The translations under genes were made by a program, and so were the position numbers. A stretch of 64,000 nt of DNA from Candidatus Sumerlaeota bacterium (lineage in GTDB: Bacteria > Sumerlaeota > Sumerlaeia > SLMS01 > JAHLLQ01). Positions 52,424-62,611 of this stretch are shown here, one piece after another. Under the pieces are notes generated by a model, which saw nothing but the letters and a program-made list of their open reading frames with translations, searched no databases and was not told where the DNA came from. Each line of letters begins with the position of its first letter. The first letter of the stretch is position 1. The DNA is taken from NCBI GenBank assembly GCA_030156535.1, contig JASGMJ010000006.1, positions 1 to 64,000 on the forward strand, written 5' to 3'.

Positions 52424-52455
52424 CGCCGCCCGGATACCCTCCGGGCGGCGTTTTT
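52424..52455 (+). terminator. intrinsic terminator after tRNA-Glu
   Basis: CGCCGCCCGGataccctCCGGGCGGCGTTTTT. Confidence 0.88.
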
Positions 52456-52460
52456 CATTT

Positions 52461-53816
52461 TCAGGGCTGGCTGGAAGAAGCGGACGTGGACTCGGGCGAG
52501 CGCTCCCATCGTGGCGGCAAGGCGTTTTGGGTGGCATCGCCAAAATCAGGGGGCATGGGAGGAGGATTGCGGTAGATCTCGCTTCTCATCTCGATGTGTT
52601 TCTCCGTGAGCACCGCCGTCAGGATGGAAAGCCGCTCGAGTTCCGCGTACAAATCAGCCTGGGTGACACCGTACTTTTCGAGATGCGGGAAGAGAACAAC
52701 GAGGCATCCCTCTGCCGTCAGCGCATGGCGCAGCGGATTGGGGTGCCAGTCGTAGGGTGGGTAGAGGGCCATATCGTTGCTCGTCAGGCCATGATCGAGG
52801 ACATAGGTGCGCACGCGCTGGAACGGATCGATGAGGGGAATGTCGAACTCCTTGCAGAAGCCCCGAATCTGCTCGTAGCGGATGTCCTTCTCCCACGTTT
52901 TCTCCTTCTCCCAGAGCATCTCCGGGGGCAGAAGGCAATAGAGCGGGATGCCCTTCTCGCGGCAGGCGGCGGCAAGGCGGCCATAGGCGCCCCGGGTTGC
53001 CTCGGGGCCGACGTGATGGCGGTAGCGGTCAGGAATGGTGTCAGGGTCTTGGATCAGTGGCTCTTCAGGGTGAAAGTCAAACTTGATACGCATGCTGTTG
53101 AGGTCCAGTTCCGACTGAAACCCTGACATGACGTAGGAGAGGGACTCGGGATCGAAAAGGAAGAGCTTGTCGAACCGTGTGCCGTAGTTGTTTTCCTGAA
53201 GGAAATCGGGCAGAATGTTGTCATTCATGCTGTACTGGATGATGACAATGTCGGGGTCGTACTTCACGCCGTACTCGAAGAACGTCGCGACTTCCATGAC
53301 CGCGTTGTACCCGGGAACGCCGGTGTTGATCACCTCGACGTGGGCCTTGTCCTCAACGATGCGTTGCATGGCACCTTCGAGGACCTGAACATAGCCCTCT
53401 TCGAGAAGCACGCCCCAGTTGAATGAGTTGGAATCGCCCAGGACAAGGACGCGGAATCCATCCGAAGGCTTCTCCTCCTGGAACTCGTTGTCGTGATAGC
53501 CCAGCGAATTGATCCGCACCGGCGCGCCACGAAAGACGCCACGCGCATTGGGCTTCAGCCGATAGACGATGTCGTCGTTGGGAACGGGATAGACGAGGTC
53601 GCCGAGTTTGACTTCCTTGCGCGGATCAGCCGGAAGATCGCGCGAAAGCTGCTCGATTCTGCCCCGGAACATGTAGGCCAGATACGCCCTCATCCCGATC
53701 TCGGCAACGAGCAGTGCCCCCACAAGGCCCAGCAGCAGCGCCAGTATGCGGAAGAGCCGCTGGCGCGAGGGGCTGAGGGATCGGCGGACGGGCTGCTTCT
53801 CGGGAGGTTCAGGCAC
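52461..53816 (-). CDS. membrane-anchored SGNH/GDSL hydrolase-like protein
   Basis: N-terminal TM; RVLVLGDSNSFNWGV (GDS), INTGVPGYNAVME, PDIVIIQYSMNDN. Confidence 0.82.
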   Translation of the reverse strand: MPEPPEKQPVRRSLSPSRQRLFRILALLLGLVGALLVAEIGMRAYLAYMFRGRIEQLSRDLPADPRKEVKLGDLVYPVPNDDIVYRLKPNARGVFRGAPVRINSLGYHDNEFQEEKPSDGFRVLVLGDSNSFNWGVLLEEGYVQVLEGAMQRIVEDKAHVEVINTGVPGYNAVMEVATFFEYGVKYDPDIVIIQYSMNDNILPDFLQENNYGTRFDKLFLFDPESLSYVMSGFQSELDLNSMRIKFDFHPEEPLIQDPDTIPDRYRHHVGPEATRGAYGRLAAACREKGIPLYCLLPPEMLWEKEKTWEKDIRYEQIRGFCKEFDIPLIDPFQRVRTYVLDHGLTSNDMALYPPYDWHPNPLRHALTAEGCLVVLFPHLEKYGVTQADLYAELERLSILTAVLTEKHIEMRSEIYRNPPPMPPDFGDATQNALPPRWERSPESTSASSSQP

Positions 53817-53818
53817 GG

Positions 53819-55141
53819 TTACGCTTTAGAGGCGGTCTGCAAGCGCAGCGACGCGCGCAAATAGAGTTCGCCGATGAAGATGAGAATGAGCAACAGAAAC
53901 AGGCCACCGCCGGCACCCAGCGAGAGCAACGAGCGGCGCGGCCAGATCTTCTCCTGCGGCACCACGGGCTTGGAGAGCAGACGCAGCGTCCCGTAGCGGC
54001 GGATACTGTCAGAGAGGGGATCGCCCTCCCCCGCCTCTTCGTCCACGGCGCGCAGCAGAGCCTCGGCCGGCGCGCCCACCGTGGAGTTGAGCCGCACGGC
54101 GTACTGCAGGCGGTTGAGCTCCACGCCCAGCGACGCGATTTGCGAGGCAAGTGCGGCGGCGGTGGCACTGCCGGTGCGCACCTGCTGCTCGATTTCGGGA
54201 ATGCGCGTCTCTACTTCGGCGATTTCGGCTTCGAGCTGGGCGAGTTCCTCGTTCAGTGCCCCGTCGGAATTGCGCGCCTCGAGACGGGTCTTTTCCAGAA
54301 GCAACTGCGTCTGGAGCTCGTAGAGCCCCATGGGGCCCTCGATCTTGTTCTGCTCGATGGTCAGCGAGGATTCACGCGGGCCCGAGTACATGTTGAAGCC
54401 GATGATTTCGTTGTCGACCGGGGCTTCCTGCTTTCTGCGCGGCGCCCAGGTAAGTTGGCGCAGGTTGCTGTCGATCCGCGCCTCAATCAACTCGCGCTCC
54501 GCCTGGAGTTCGGTCTGCTGCGCGACGATGGTACCGAGTTCCTGCTTCAGGTCCTCGGTGCGCCTGCGCGTGGAATCGATCAGGAAGCGCGCTTCTTCGT
54601 TCAGCAGGTTGCCGTACTTTTCCAGCAGGTGCGACGTCCACAGATTCATCAGGGCAAGAGCCTGGCCCTGGGAATTGCCACGCACCTGAAGCTCGATGAC
54701 CGGAGAATACTCGGTGATGATCGTCGTGTCCACGGTCGCGGAAGAGGCCGTGCGAAAACGGGGGCGGAGCTTTTCAAGCGGCGTCTCGATGACGGCGTGC
54801 TGGCCTTCGGGTTCGCCGTCAAAGAACCCGTCCTCGACCATCGTGTTGTACTGGCGGCGAACGTACTCAATCACCTCGTCCGAGGTGAACATGCCCCGGA
54901 ACGACGGCGGGTCGATGCCCGGCTTGTCGTTCTCCATGTTGTTCATGCGGGGCTGCTCGCGCACGAGGATCAGCGCCCGCGTCTCGAACACGTTGGGGTG
55001 AAAGAGCCACAGCCCAACATAGGTGCCCACGAGAGCGAGGAGCGAGAGGCCGACAATCCAGAAACGGCGCTTCCAGAGATGAACGACGTAGTCCGTGGCC
55101 TGGAGGCCGGTGGGCGAATCGTCGAAGGGCTGTTGGACCAT
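53819..55141 (-). CDS. Wzz-like polysaccharide chain-length/co-polymerase protein without kinase domain
   Basis: DYVVHLWKRRFWIVGLSLLALVGTYVGLWLF N-terminal TM, long coiled-coil periplasmic segment, C-terminal TM LSLGAGGGLFLLLILIFIGELYL. Confidence 0.82.
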   Translation of the reverse strand: MVQQPFDDSPTGLQATDYVVHLWKRRFWIVGLSLLALVGTYVGLWLFHPNVFETRALILVREQPRMNNMENDKPGIDPPSFRGMFTSDEVIEYVRRQYNTMVEDGFFDGEPEGQHAVIETPLEKLRPRFRTASSATVDTTIITEYSPVIELQVRGNSQGQALALMNLWTSHLLEKYGNLLNEEARFLIDSTRRRTEDLKQELGTIVAQQTELQAERELIEARIDSNLRQLTWAPRRKQEAPVDNEIIGFNMYSGPRESSLTIEQNKIEGPMGLYELQTQLLLEKTRLEARNSDGALNEELAQLEAEIAEVETRIPEIEQQVRTGSATAAALASQIASLGVELNRLQYAVRLNSTVGAPAEALLRAVDEEAGEGDPLSDSIRRYGTLRLLSKPVVPQEKIWPRRSLLSLGAGGGLFLLLILIFIGELYLRASLRLQTASKA

Positions 55142-55188
55142 ATGGCCGGTTTGCTCCGGGAGTAAGTATGCGGGGCGTCAGAGGGGCG

Positions 55189-55596
55189 TCAGGGTTCGTC
55201 GAGAGCCGCTGCGCCCTCCTCGTTCACCAGGCGTCTTCCGTCTTCAATGGCTTTCAGCTTGGCGGACTGGCGGGAAACACCCAGGACGTTGATGTTCATC
55301 GCGGCGGCCTCATCCGTCAGATACACGGGCTTCACCGAGTCCGTGGCGTCGGAGCTGCCTTCGGCGGGCGCGGGCGGCTCGTCGACGAATCTCACCTCGA
55401 CGTCCTCCATCCTCGCACCTTCCTTCAGAGCCTGGTTGGCCATGCGCTCCAGACCGCTGCGCCCGCTCTTCACCATTGCATCGATCTCGGAAGTCAGGGC
55501 GTCCACGTCCTTCCTCGGCACCGTGAAGTACCGGAACCCGGCAAAGGCAAAGAGGAGAAGATCGGCGATCAGGACTACAAGACAAACCCACTTCAT
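55189..55596 (-). CDS. small single-TM protein of unknown function
   Basis: MKWVCLVVLIADLLLFAFAGFRYF then a soluble charged region. Confidence 0.6.
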   Translation of the reverse strand: MKWVCLVVLIADLLLFAFAGFRYFTVPRKDVDALTSEIDAMVKSGRSGLERMANQALKEGARMEDVEVRFVDEPPAPAEGSSDATDSVKPVYLTDEAAAMNINVLGVSRQSAKLKAIEDGRRLVNEEGAAALDEP

Positions 55597-55617
55597 GGCG
55601 GAACCTCCGGAGACGCC

Positions 55618-56688
55618 TCAGAACTGGGTGAGGAATCTGAGATCGTTCTCGTATAGCAGGCGGATATTGTTAATGCCGTACTTGAGCATGGTGAAGCGGT
55701 CGAGGCCAACGCCAAAGGCGAAGCCCGACCAGTTTTCCGGATCGATCCCACAGTTGCGCAACACCGTCGGGTGGATCATACCGCACCCGAGAACTTCGAG
55801 CCAACCCGTCTGCGAGCACACGCGGCAGCCCGAACCCTTGCAGAAAATGCATTCCACGTCCACTTCGGCGCTCGGCTCGGTGAAGGGGAAGAACGACGGC
55901 CGGAACCGCGTGCCGACGTTCGCGCCGAAGAACGACTGCAGGAAGGCGTTCAGAACACCCTTCAGATGGCCCATCGAGATGTTCTTGTCCACCAGGTAGC
56001 CTTCAGTCTGGTAGAACATCGGCGAGTGAGTGACATCGGAATCGCAGCGATAGACCTTGCCCGTGCTGATGATCGCCAGCGGCGGCTCAAGTTCGGTCAT
56101 CGTGCGGATCTGATTGCCCGAGGTGTGCGTGCGCAGAACGCGGCCGCGCTCGGTGAAGAACGTGTCCTGCATGTCGCGCGCGGGGTGATCGGCGGCGATG
56201 TTGAGCGCCTCGAAGTTGATCCACTCCGTTTCGATTTCCGGGCTCTCCATCACGCGGAAGCCCATGGAGCGGAAGATGGCTTCCATCTCGCGGCGGGTGC
56301 GTTCGAGCGGATGAAGGTGACCGGAGGCAATCGCGGCACCGGGGAGCGTGACGTCGATCGCCTCGGCTTCGAGACGGCGGCGGATTTCCGCGGCTTCGAG
56401 TTGCTCGCGGCGCTCCTTCTCGATGCGGACAATCTCGGCCTTGCGATTATTGAGCTGGCGCCCGGCAAGAGGCTTCTCCTCGGCGGAGAGCTGACCGAAC
56501 TTCTGGTTCAGCCCTGCGAGGCGTCCCTTCTTGCCAAGATAGTTGATGCGGAGTTCATCCAGGCGCGGGAGCGAGTCCGCCGTCGTGATGGCGTTCTCGG
56601 CATCGGCGAGGGCGGAATCAATCTCTGCCAGAAGCGCCCGGAGCGCTTCGGAGGTGGTGTCTTCGTTGAGGGCGGGGCCGTCGGTCAT
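55618..56688 (-). CDS. pheS: phenylalanine--tRNA ligase alpha subunit
   Basis: NYLGKKGRLAGLNQKFGQL, HPLERTRREMEAIFRSMGF, LRTHTSGNQIRTM, FFPFTEPSAEVDV, FAFGVGLDRFTMLKYGINNIR. Confidence 0.96.
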   Translation of the reverse strand: MTDGPALNEDTTSEALRALLAEIDSALADAENAITTADSLPRLDELRINYLGKKGRLAGLNQKFGQLSAEEKPLAGRQLNNRKAEIVRIEKERREQLEAAEIRRRLEAEAIDVTLPGAAIASGHLHPLERTRREMEAIFRSMGFRVMESPEIETEWINFEALNIAADHPARDMQDTFFTERGRVLRTHTSGNQIRTMTELEPPLAIISTGKVYRCDSDVTHSPMFYQTEGYLVDKNISMGHLKGVLNAFLQSFFGANVGTRFRPSFFPFTEPSAEVDVECIFCKGSGCRVCSQTGWLEVLGCGMIHPTVLRNCGIDPENWSGFAFGVGLDRFTMLKYGINNIRLLYENDLRFLTQF

Positions 56689-56807
56689 GAGAGGCAAAGG
56701 GTACTGGATATGAAGGATTTGCGCGGCACGGGGCGAGCCCGGCAGCGAGATCGGATGGTTTTGGTGGGCGGTGCGGTACGTCAACCGAAGATCGGAGACT
56801 CCCGCGC

Positions 56808-58997
56808 TCAGAACAGCACCCAGGTGTCCACCAGCGGGTCGGGTTCTGTCTGCAGCGGCGTCTTGCTGAACACGAGCAGCGCCCGGGCGGGCAGCGCGAT
56901 GTCCAGCGTCGCGGGGAGGCCGTCGCGAGTCTGGGCGGTGGCCGAGACGCTGCCGTTTTCCGTGCCATTGCCGCCGTAGCTCGCCGCCTGCGAGTTGGCC
57001 AGTTCGTACCAGACACCCGACGTGGGCACGCCCACCAGGTAGGAAGTGAAGTCCGTGTCGCCGAAGTTCGCCACAACAAAGGTCACGTCGCCGCTGGTGT
57101 TGTAACGCTGGAAGGCGACGACGTCGGCGCTGTCGTTCGCGTGGGTAATCTGAATCCCCTCGCCGGCGCGCAGGCTGCCGCGGCTCGTGCGCAACTGGCC
57201 CATCGTCGCGAAGAAATCGCGGATTGGCGCACGCGCGGGGAGCAGCGACCAGCGCGGGCGGCTGTCACTCGTGTCGCCGAACTGGCGGCTTTCGGCGAGT
57301 TCCTGCCCCTGGAGCAGCATCGGGATCCCGGGGCTAAGCAGCGTCAGCCCGCCCGCCACTTTCGCCAGGTCCAGCGCCCGCGTGCTTGACGGATCGGCCG
57401 AATCGATCAGCTCGGTCAGCCGCACGTCGTTGCCCGCCTCGTCATGACTTTCGACGTACTTCACCGCTTCGGTGTTCGAACGGCCAAAGTTGTTCCCCGA
57501 GATCGCAGTGGCCAGCGCGCTGATGTTGATGTCTGACCCCGCCAGTTGCGCGCGGAACGTGTCGGTGAACTGGTCGTCCCACTGCGCGTCGTAGCCCGCG
57601 CCTCCCTGGCTGCGCGGCGTCGTAACGATCGCGTTGTTGGGCAACTCCTCCGCAATGACAATGGCGCCCGGGTTTTCGGCTTTGACGGCTTCGACGATGT
57701 CACCCATCAGCAGCCACCCTTCACCCGCCTCGTTGCAGTACCCGCGCATGTTGGCCGTTGAATCCACGCGCAGACCGTCGAACCGGAACTCGCGAATCCA
57801 ATAGGCCGCGTTCTCCGTGATGAGGTCGCGCACCTGCTGCTCGGTGTAGCGCGGGCGCGTGCTTCCCCAAGGCGTTTCCCCCTGGCAGGTGTCGCCAAAG
57901 AAGTAGATGTTCTCCGGCCCGTCGAAATCCCAAAGATTATTGTCACTCGTCGATGTATGATTATAAACGACATCAAGCAGGACGCCGATGCCGTTGGCGT
58001 GCAGCGTGTCGATCATGTAGCGCAGGTCGTCGGGTGTGCCGTAGGAGCTCTCCGGCGCAAAGAAGTGCACGGGGTTGTAGCCCCAGGAGACGAACGGGAA
58101 CTCGTGGACCGGGAGCAGGTGGACCATGTTCACGCCGAGGGCCTTGAGATCGTCGAGATGCGCATCGACGACATCGCGGTAGGTGGCCGGATAGCGGGGC
58201 ACGCCGTCGCCTTCGCCGGAGAAGGTGCCAACGTGGACCTGGTAGATCAGGAGGTCCTCGTGGTCCGGAGTCTGCCAGTCTGTTGCCTGCCACGGGTAAT
58301 CCGAGCCGTCGGAGGCAACAATGCCGTTGCCGGTGCTTTCCGTCGTGTCGCGGGCATAAGGGTCGATGCGCCAGAGCTCGCCGACGCCGGGTGACTGGAA
58401 GACGAACTTGTACTCGTCGCCATTCCCCGCGCCCGGCACAAAGGCCGACCAGATGCCGCTGGCGGCGTCGAATTCCATGGCGTTCGCCGAGGCTGACCAT
58501 CCGTTGAACGTGCCGGCAACGGCGGCCGACGTGGCATTGGGCGCCCAGACGCGAAAGACCGTTCCCGCCGGCAATTCCGAACCGGAAGGATTGGCACCCA
58601 GCGGGTAGCCGGAGAGATCAAGGTCCGCCTCGACGGCGAAATGCCAGTCCGCGTTGCCGTTGTTGTCCCACGTTCCCGCGCCGTTGTTGAAGACACAGTC
58701 GAGCTGCAGGGCGTCGCCCGGCACCGTGGCCGTATACGTCCAGACCTGCGCCCCCCCCGCCGTCATAGCCGGGCCGGGAGAAACCACGCTCGTCCAGCCA
58801 TTCCATCCGAGGTGGAGATAGACCTGGCTGGCCGCGGCAAGCGGGCCGTCCGTGGCATCGTAGGTGATCGTGACGGCTTCACCGGGTTGCGGAGGGTTGG
58901 GATCGACTGTGACGCTCGAAGCAGCCGCAAGAAACGGCAACGCTGCAAGCAGCGAAAGAAGGAACGCGGGGCGCCGCACACGGCTGCCGGATGTCAT
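56808..58997 (-). CDS. secreted GH13 alpha-amylase-family protein with N-terminal starch-binding (CBM25-like, CBM48-like) modules
   Basis: ASSVTVDPNPPQPGEAVTITYD...HLGWNGW; FRVWAPNATSAAVAGTFNGW (CBM48-like); VVYNHT, FDGLRVDSTANM, IVIAEELP, YVESHDEAGND GH13 regions. Confidence 0.9.
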   Translation of the reverse strand: MTSGSRVRRPAFLLSLLAALPFLAAASSVTVDPNPPQPGEAVTITYDATDGPLAAASQVYLHLGWNGWTSVVSPGPAMTAGGAQVWTYTATVPGDALQLDCVFNNGAGTWDNNGNADWHFAVEADLDLSGYPLGANPSGSELPAGTVFRVWAPNATSAAVAGTFNGWSASANAMEFDAASGIWSAFVPGAGNGDEYKFVFQSPGVGELWRIDPYARDTTESTGNGIVASDGSDYPWQATDWQTPDHEDLLIYQVHVGTFSGEGDGVPRYPATYRDVVDAHLDDLKALGVNMVHLLPVHEFPFVSWGYNPVHFFAPESSYGTPDDLRYMIDTLHANGIGVLLDVVYNHTSTSDNNLWDFDGPENIYFFGDTCQGETPWGSTRPRYTEQQVRDLITENAAYWIREFRFDGLRVDSTANMRGYCNEAGEGWLLMGDIVEAVKAENPGAIVIAEELPNNAIVTTPRSQGGAGYDAQWDDQFTDTFRAQLAGSDINISALATAISGNNFGRSNTEAVKYVESHDEAGNDVRLTELIDSADPSSTRALDLAKVAGGLTLLSPGIPMLLQGQELAESRQFGDTSDSRPRWSLLPARAPIRDFFATMGQLRTSRGSLRAGEGIQITHANDSADVVAFQRYNTSGDVTFVVANFGDTDFTSYLVGVPTSGVWYELANSQAASYGGNGTENGSVSATAQTRDGLPATLDIALPARALLVFSKTPLQTEPDPLVDTWVLF

Positions 58998-59155
58998 GCT
59001 CATGCCTGGCCTCATGGAAACTGATGAGCGATGCCCCAATGCCGGGGGGCACCACGGTCAGAACCGTACGAGGCGCGAAGGCGGCCACGCCACCCGAGAC
59101 TGGAAGGCGCAGCTGTATATAAAACCCAAAAGAGTAAAACTTTATCCGGCGGCGG

Positions 59156-59833
59156 TCATTCGACGACTCGCAGCACAAAGACGAACTCCACCTGCTTGCC
59201 ATCCAACTGGCGCACGAAACGGCCGACCTGCGCGCCTTCGCCCTCGTGGAGCAGCGTCTCGCCCTTCCACGACAAACGCACGCGCCCGATCAGGGTCTGG
59301 CCATCGCGATCTACGGTGAAGGCACGGTCCAGATCCACCTCGTACTTGAAGCTAATGTCGCCGTCTTCCTCGACATCCGGCGTGAACTGGGCGTTCAGGC
59401 CCGAGGAAACGGTACTTTGGCTCGTGCTGCGTGTGGCCCCGTCGGACGAGAGGTACGTTGTCAGCAACGGTTCCTCCTCGCCGATGTAGAAGGTGAAGGG
59501 TGTCTCGGTCGCGCCGGTTGATTCGCCGCGGTAGAGCAGCGAAACCTCGCCACTGCGTTGGAGCATCCGGGCGATCTTCTGCGTGCTCCCATCTTCCGAA
59601 GCGAGACCGGTGATCTCATCTGTTTCGACGATCGATCCGAAGGCGCTGGATTCATTCAACTCCACCTGGAAGGCACTGAACTCCAGCTTCAGGCGTTCGG
59701 GTGGCGCGGCGGTTTCCTCGCCCGTAATCGCTGGGCGCATGTCGTCGTTGGCGGCGGGCACCCCCACTCCCGATGCCATCAGCACAATCGCGGTCAGCGG
59801 ACCGCAAACCCACGGTGAAAAACGACCCATCAT
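59156..59833 (-). CDS. secreted protein of unknown function
   Basis: MMGRFSPWVCGPLTAIVLMASGVGVPA signal; beta-rich remainder. Confidence 0.62.
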   Translation of the reverse strand: MMGRFSPWVCGPLTAIVLMASGVGVPAANDDMRPAITGEETAAPPERLKLEFSAFQVELNESSAFGSIVETDEITGLASEDGSTQKIARMLQRSGEVSLLYRGESTGATETPFTFYIGEEEPLLTTYLSSDGATRSTSQSTVSSGLNAQFTPDVEEDGDISFKYEVDLDRAFTVDRDGQTLIGRVRLSWKGETLLHEGEGAQVGRFVRQLDGKQVEFVFVLRVVE

Positions 59834-60045
59834 CACGAACCTCCTCGGAAAGTCGGTGAAGCAATGACAGTTCACGCCTCGCCATGCAACGACATATCAT
59901 GGATCATGCCGAGAGAAGTTTTCGGTTTTCGGTTCTCGGTTTTCAGTTTTAATACATCATCCGTTGGGAATTCCCAAAGATCACAGCGACCAGACCCACA
60001 CCGCCAGAAGCAGCCATAGCCTGGAACCGGTCTTCCTCCTTCACG

Positions 60046-60076
60046 CAAAAATGCCGCTCCCGTTTCGGGGAGCGGC
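60046..60076 (-). terminator. intrinsic terminator after mdh
   Basis: Minus strand CGCCGCTCCCCgaaacGGGAGCGGCATTTTTG. Confidence 0.82.
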
Positions 60077-60106
60077 GCGGTTGCAGACGAACATGTTGAA
60101 TGTTGC

Positions 60107-61045
60107 TTACTTGAGCTTGGCCATCGAATCGACGAGTTCCTGCACGGCGGCAGCGGACTTGGCCAGTGCGGTCTTCTCGTCGGCGGACAGCGGCACCTCG
60201 ATGATCTTCTCGATGCCGTTCTTGCCGAGCAGCACGGGGACGCCACAGTACAGCCCCTTGATGCCGAACTCGCCTTCGCAGAGCGCGGCGCACGGCAGGA
60301 TGCGGCGCTGGTCCTTGAGGATCGACTCGGCCATCTGCACAGCCGCAGCCGACGGCGCGTAGAACGCCGAACCCGTCTTGAGCAACGCGACGATTTCGCC
60401 GCCGCCCTTGCGGGTGCGCTCGACGATCGCGTCCAGCTTGTCCTTGGGGATCAACTGTGTGATCGGAATGCCGCTGATGTTCGTCGAGGAAATGAGCGGC
60501 ACCATCGTGTCGCCGTGCCCGCCGAGCACGAGCGCCTGGATGTCCTTGACGGACATGTTGAGCGCCTCGGCCAGGAACGCACGATAGCGCGCCGTGTCCA
60601 GAATGCCGGCCATGCCGACGACGCGTTCCTTCGGGAAACCCGACTTCTCGAGCGCAACGTGGCACATCGCGTCCAGCGGGTTGGAGACGATGATGAGGAT
60701 GGCGTTGGGAGAGGTCTTGGCGACGCCCTCAGCACAAGCACCGACGATCTTCATGTTGGCGGCGACCAGGTCGTCGCGGCTCATCCCGGGCTTGCGGGCA
60801 AGTCCGGCGGTGATGATGACAACGTCCGAATCCGCCGTGTCCGCGTAGTCGTTCGTGCCCTTGATGCGGGCGTCAAAGCCCTCGACCGGGCTCGCCTCGA
60901 ACAGGTCGAGGCCCTTGCCCTGGGGCATTCCTTCCGCGATGTCCAGCAACACGACGTCGCCAAGTTCCTTGGATGCGGCCCAGTGAGCTGCCGTTGCGCC
61001 GACGTTTCCGGCGCCGATAACTGAGATCTTGTTCCGACGAGGCAT
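60107..61045 (-). CDS. mdh: malate dehydrogenase
   Basis: [61 protein letters not shown]. Confidence 0.96.
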   Translation of the reverse strand: MPRRNKISVIGAGNVGATAAHWAASKELGDVVLLDIAEGMPQGKGLDLFEASPVEGFDARIKGTNDYADTADSDVVIITAGLARKPGMSRDDLVAANMKIVGACAEGVAKTSPNAILIIVSNPLDAMCHVALEKSGFPKERVVGMAGILDTARYRAFLAEALNMSVKDIQALVLGGHGDTMVPLISSTNISGIPITQLIPKDKLDAIVERTRKGGGEIVALLKTGSAFYAPSAAAVQMAESILKDQRRILPCAALCEGEFGIKGLYCGVPVLLGKNGIEKIIEVPLSADEKTALAKSAAAVQELVDSMAKLK

Positions 61046-61293
61046 GGGGTCTGTTTCCTTCTCCAGAGTAGCGCGCGCGGTCCGCCCCGCGAACGCGCCC
61101 AGAGGGAACCCGCCCGGCCCCGTCCGGGTCAATCGGAAGCGGGCGGGAAGACGTTTCTCGTGGTTAGTAGCTCGTTGTTCGAGTGGGGGGCGGAAAATGG
61201 CAGCGACCTGAACTTTTTGCAGGGAGCGGCATCCTCCCCACTTGATCCCGCCGGGACGGAAAGGCAGACTTTCCTCCGCGAAAGGAACTCCCC

Positions 61294-61521
61294 ATGCGCA
61301 AGCTCCGCCGCCTTCTGCTCAGCGACAACGCCCGCGCCGCCATCTATCTCGCGGCGGGTGCGGTGCTGCTCTTTGCCGTCTTCGCCGGGTTTGGTGCTGC
61401 CTGGGAGGACGCCCGCAACGCCGGCACACGCGATCCCCTTGCCGCCTTCCGCGAACCCACGCCCACGCCGCTCCCCGAACGCATGGTCCCCCCGGCGGAA
61501 ATCACGTACCCGTTCTTCTGA
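61294..61521 (+). CDS. small single-TM protein of unknown function
   Basis: [34 protein letters not shown]; follows GGAA-type RBS sequence. Confidence 0.5.
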   Translation: MRKLRRLLLSDNARAAIYLAAGAVLLFAVFAGFGAAWEDARNAGTRDPLAAFREPTPTPLPERMVPPAEITYPFF

Positions 61522-61663
61522 CGGAACGCCCCCCAAGAGACATCAGAAACGACAAGAGGAACGGTGGGAACATTCCCTTCCGCCGCGCTCCCGCCACGTT
61601 TTCCCCTTTTCACCGCCTCGCAACAGAGTCAGAAGGTTCCTATTCGCCCCAAGGGGACCGCCC

Positions 61664-62545
61664 ATGCTCCGCCGCCTGTTCTTCCTGCTGCTTCTCGTGA
61701 CTAGCTGCACCGCCTGCGAGACGGTGACGCCGATGCTCCAAACCTTCTGGGCCAACACGGACAAGCCCGGCGCCAAGGTCCGAGGCGCCGAATTCGCCGG
61801 CATGACGACCCGCTCGCTGACTCTGAATCTCGACGTGGAAGTCTCCAATCCCTACGCCGTCGCGCTTCCCATGACGGACCTCACCTACGGCATGGAAATG
61901 CCCGGCAAGAGCGACGAACCCATCTTCTCGGGCAAGCTCGCCGATCCCGGCACCGTGCCCGCCAAGTCCTCCTCGCGCATCACCGTTCCCGTCACCATTG
62001 ATTTCCCCGGCCTTCTCGCTGCCCTCGGCGGCGTCAAGCCGGGCTCCATCGTGCCGTACAAGCTCACCGGCCAACTCGACGTCAAGAACCCGCTCTCGGC
62101 CGATCCGCTCTCGCTTCCCTTCTCCCACGAAGGGGAACTCCCCGTCCCCGCCCCACCCGACATTCAGGTCGGCGGTATCGAATGGCAGAGCATCTCGCTT
62201 TCCGAAGTCAGCGGCGCGCTCAAGCTCGACCTCGCGAATCCGAACGATTTCGCCGTCACGCTCAGCGAACTCGACTATGGCCTGAAGCTCAACGACACGG
62301 ACATTTCGAGCGGCGACGTGCGCGATCAGGCGCCCGACGGCATCGCGTTCCAGCCCGGCGCCAAGCAAAGCCTGGAGATTCCGCTAAACCTCAAGCCCAG
62401 CCAGATCGGCCTCGCGGCCCTCGGAATGCTCAAGAGCCGCAACGCCAACTATGAGTTGCAGGGGCACTATCGTATCGAGACGCCCTTCGGCCCCATCACC
62501 GACGCCTACGAGAAGAAGGGCAGCACGGGGATGGGCACGAAGTAG
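61664..62545 (+). CDS. LEA type 2 / LEA14-like lipoprotein
   Basis: Signal with Cys (LLLVTSCTACE); two repeats SLTLNLDVEVSNPYAVALPMTDLTYGMEM and ALKLDLANPNDFAVTLSELDYGLKL, typical LEA14/WHy pattern. Confidence 0.85.
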   Translation: MLRRLFFLLLLVTSCTACETVTPMLQTFWANTDKPGAKVRGAEFAGMTTRSLTLNLDVEVSNPYAVALPMTDLTYGMEMPGKSDEPIFSGKLADPGTVPAKSSSRITVPVTIDFPGLLAALGGVKPGSIVPYKLTGQLDVKNPLSADPLSLPFSHEGELPVPAPPDIQVGGIEWQSISLSEVSGALKLDLANPNDFAVTLSELDYGLKLNDTDISSGDVRDQAPDGIAFQPGAKQSLEIPLNLKPSQIGLAALGMLKSRNANYELQGHYRIETPFGPITDAYEKKGSTGMGTK

Positions 62546-62611
62546 CGCAGAACGATTCCGTCCTGAGCATTGGCGAGAAGGGAATCTCCTGCCAAGTAGT
62601 GCCCTCCCGCC

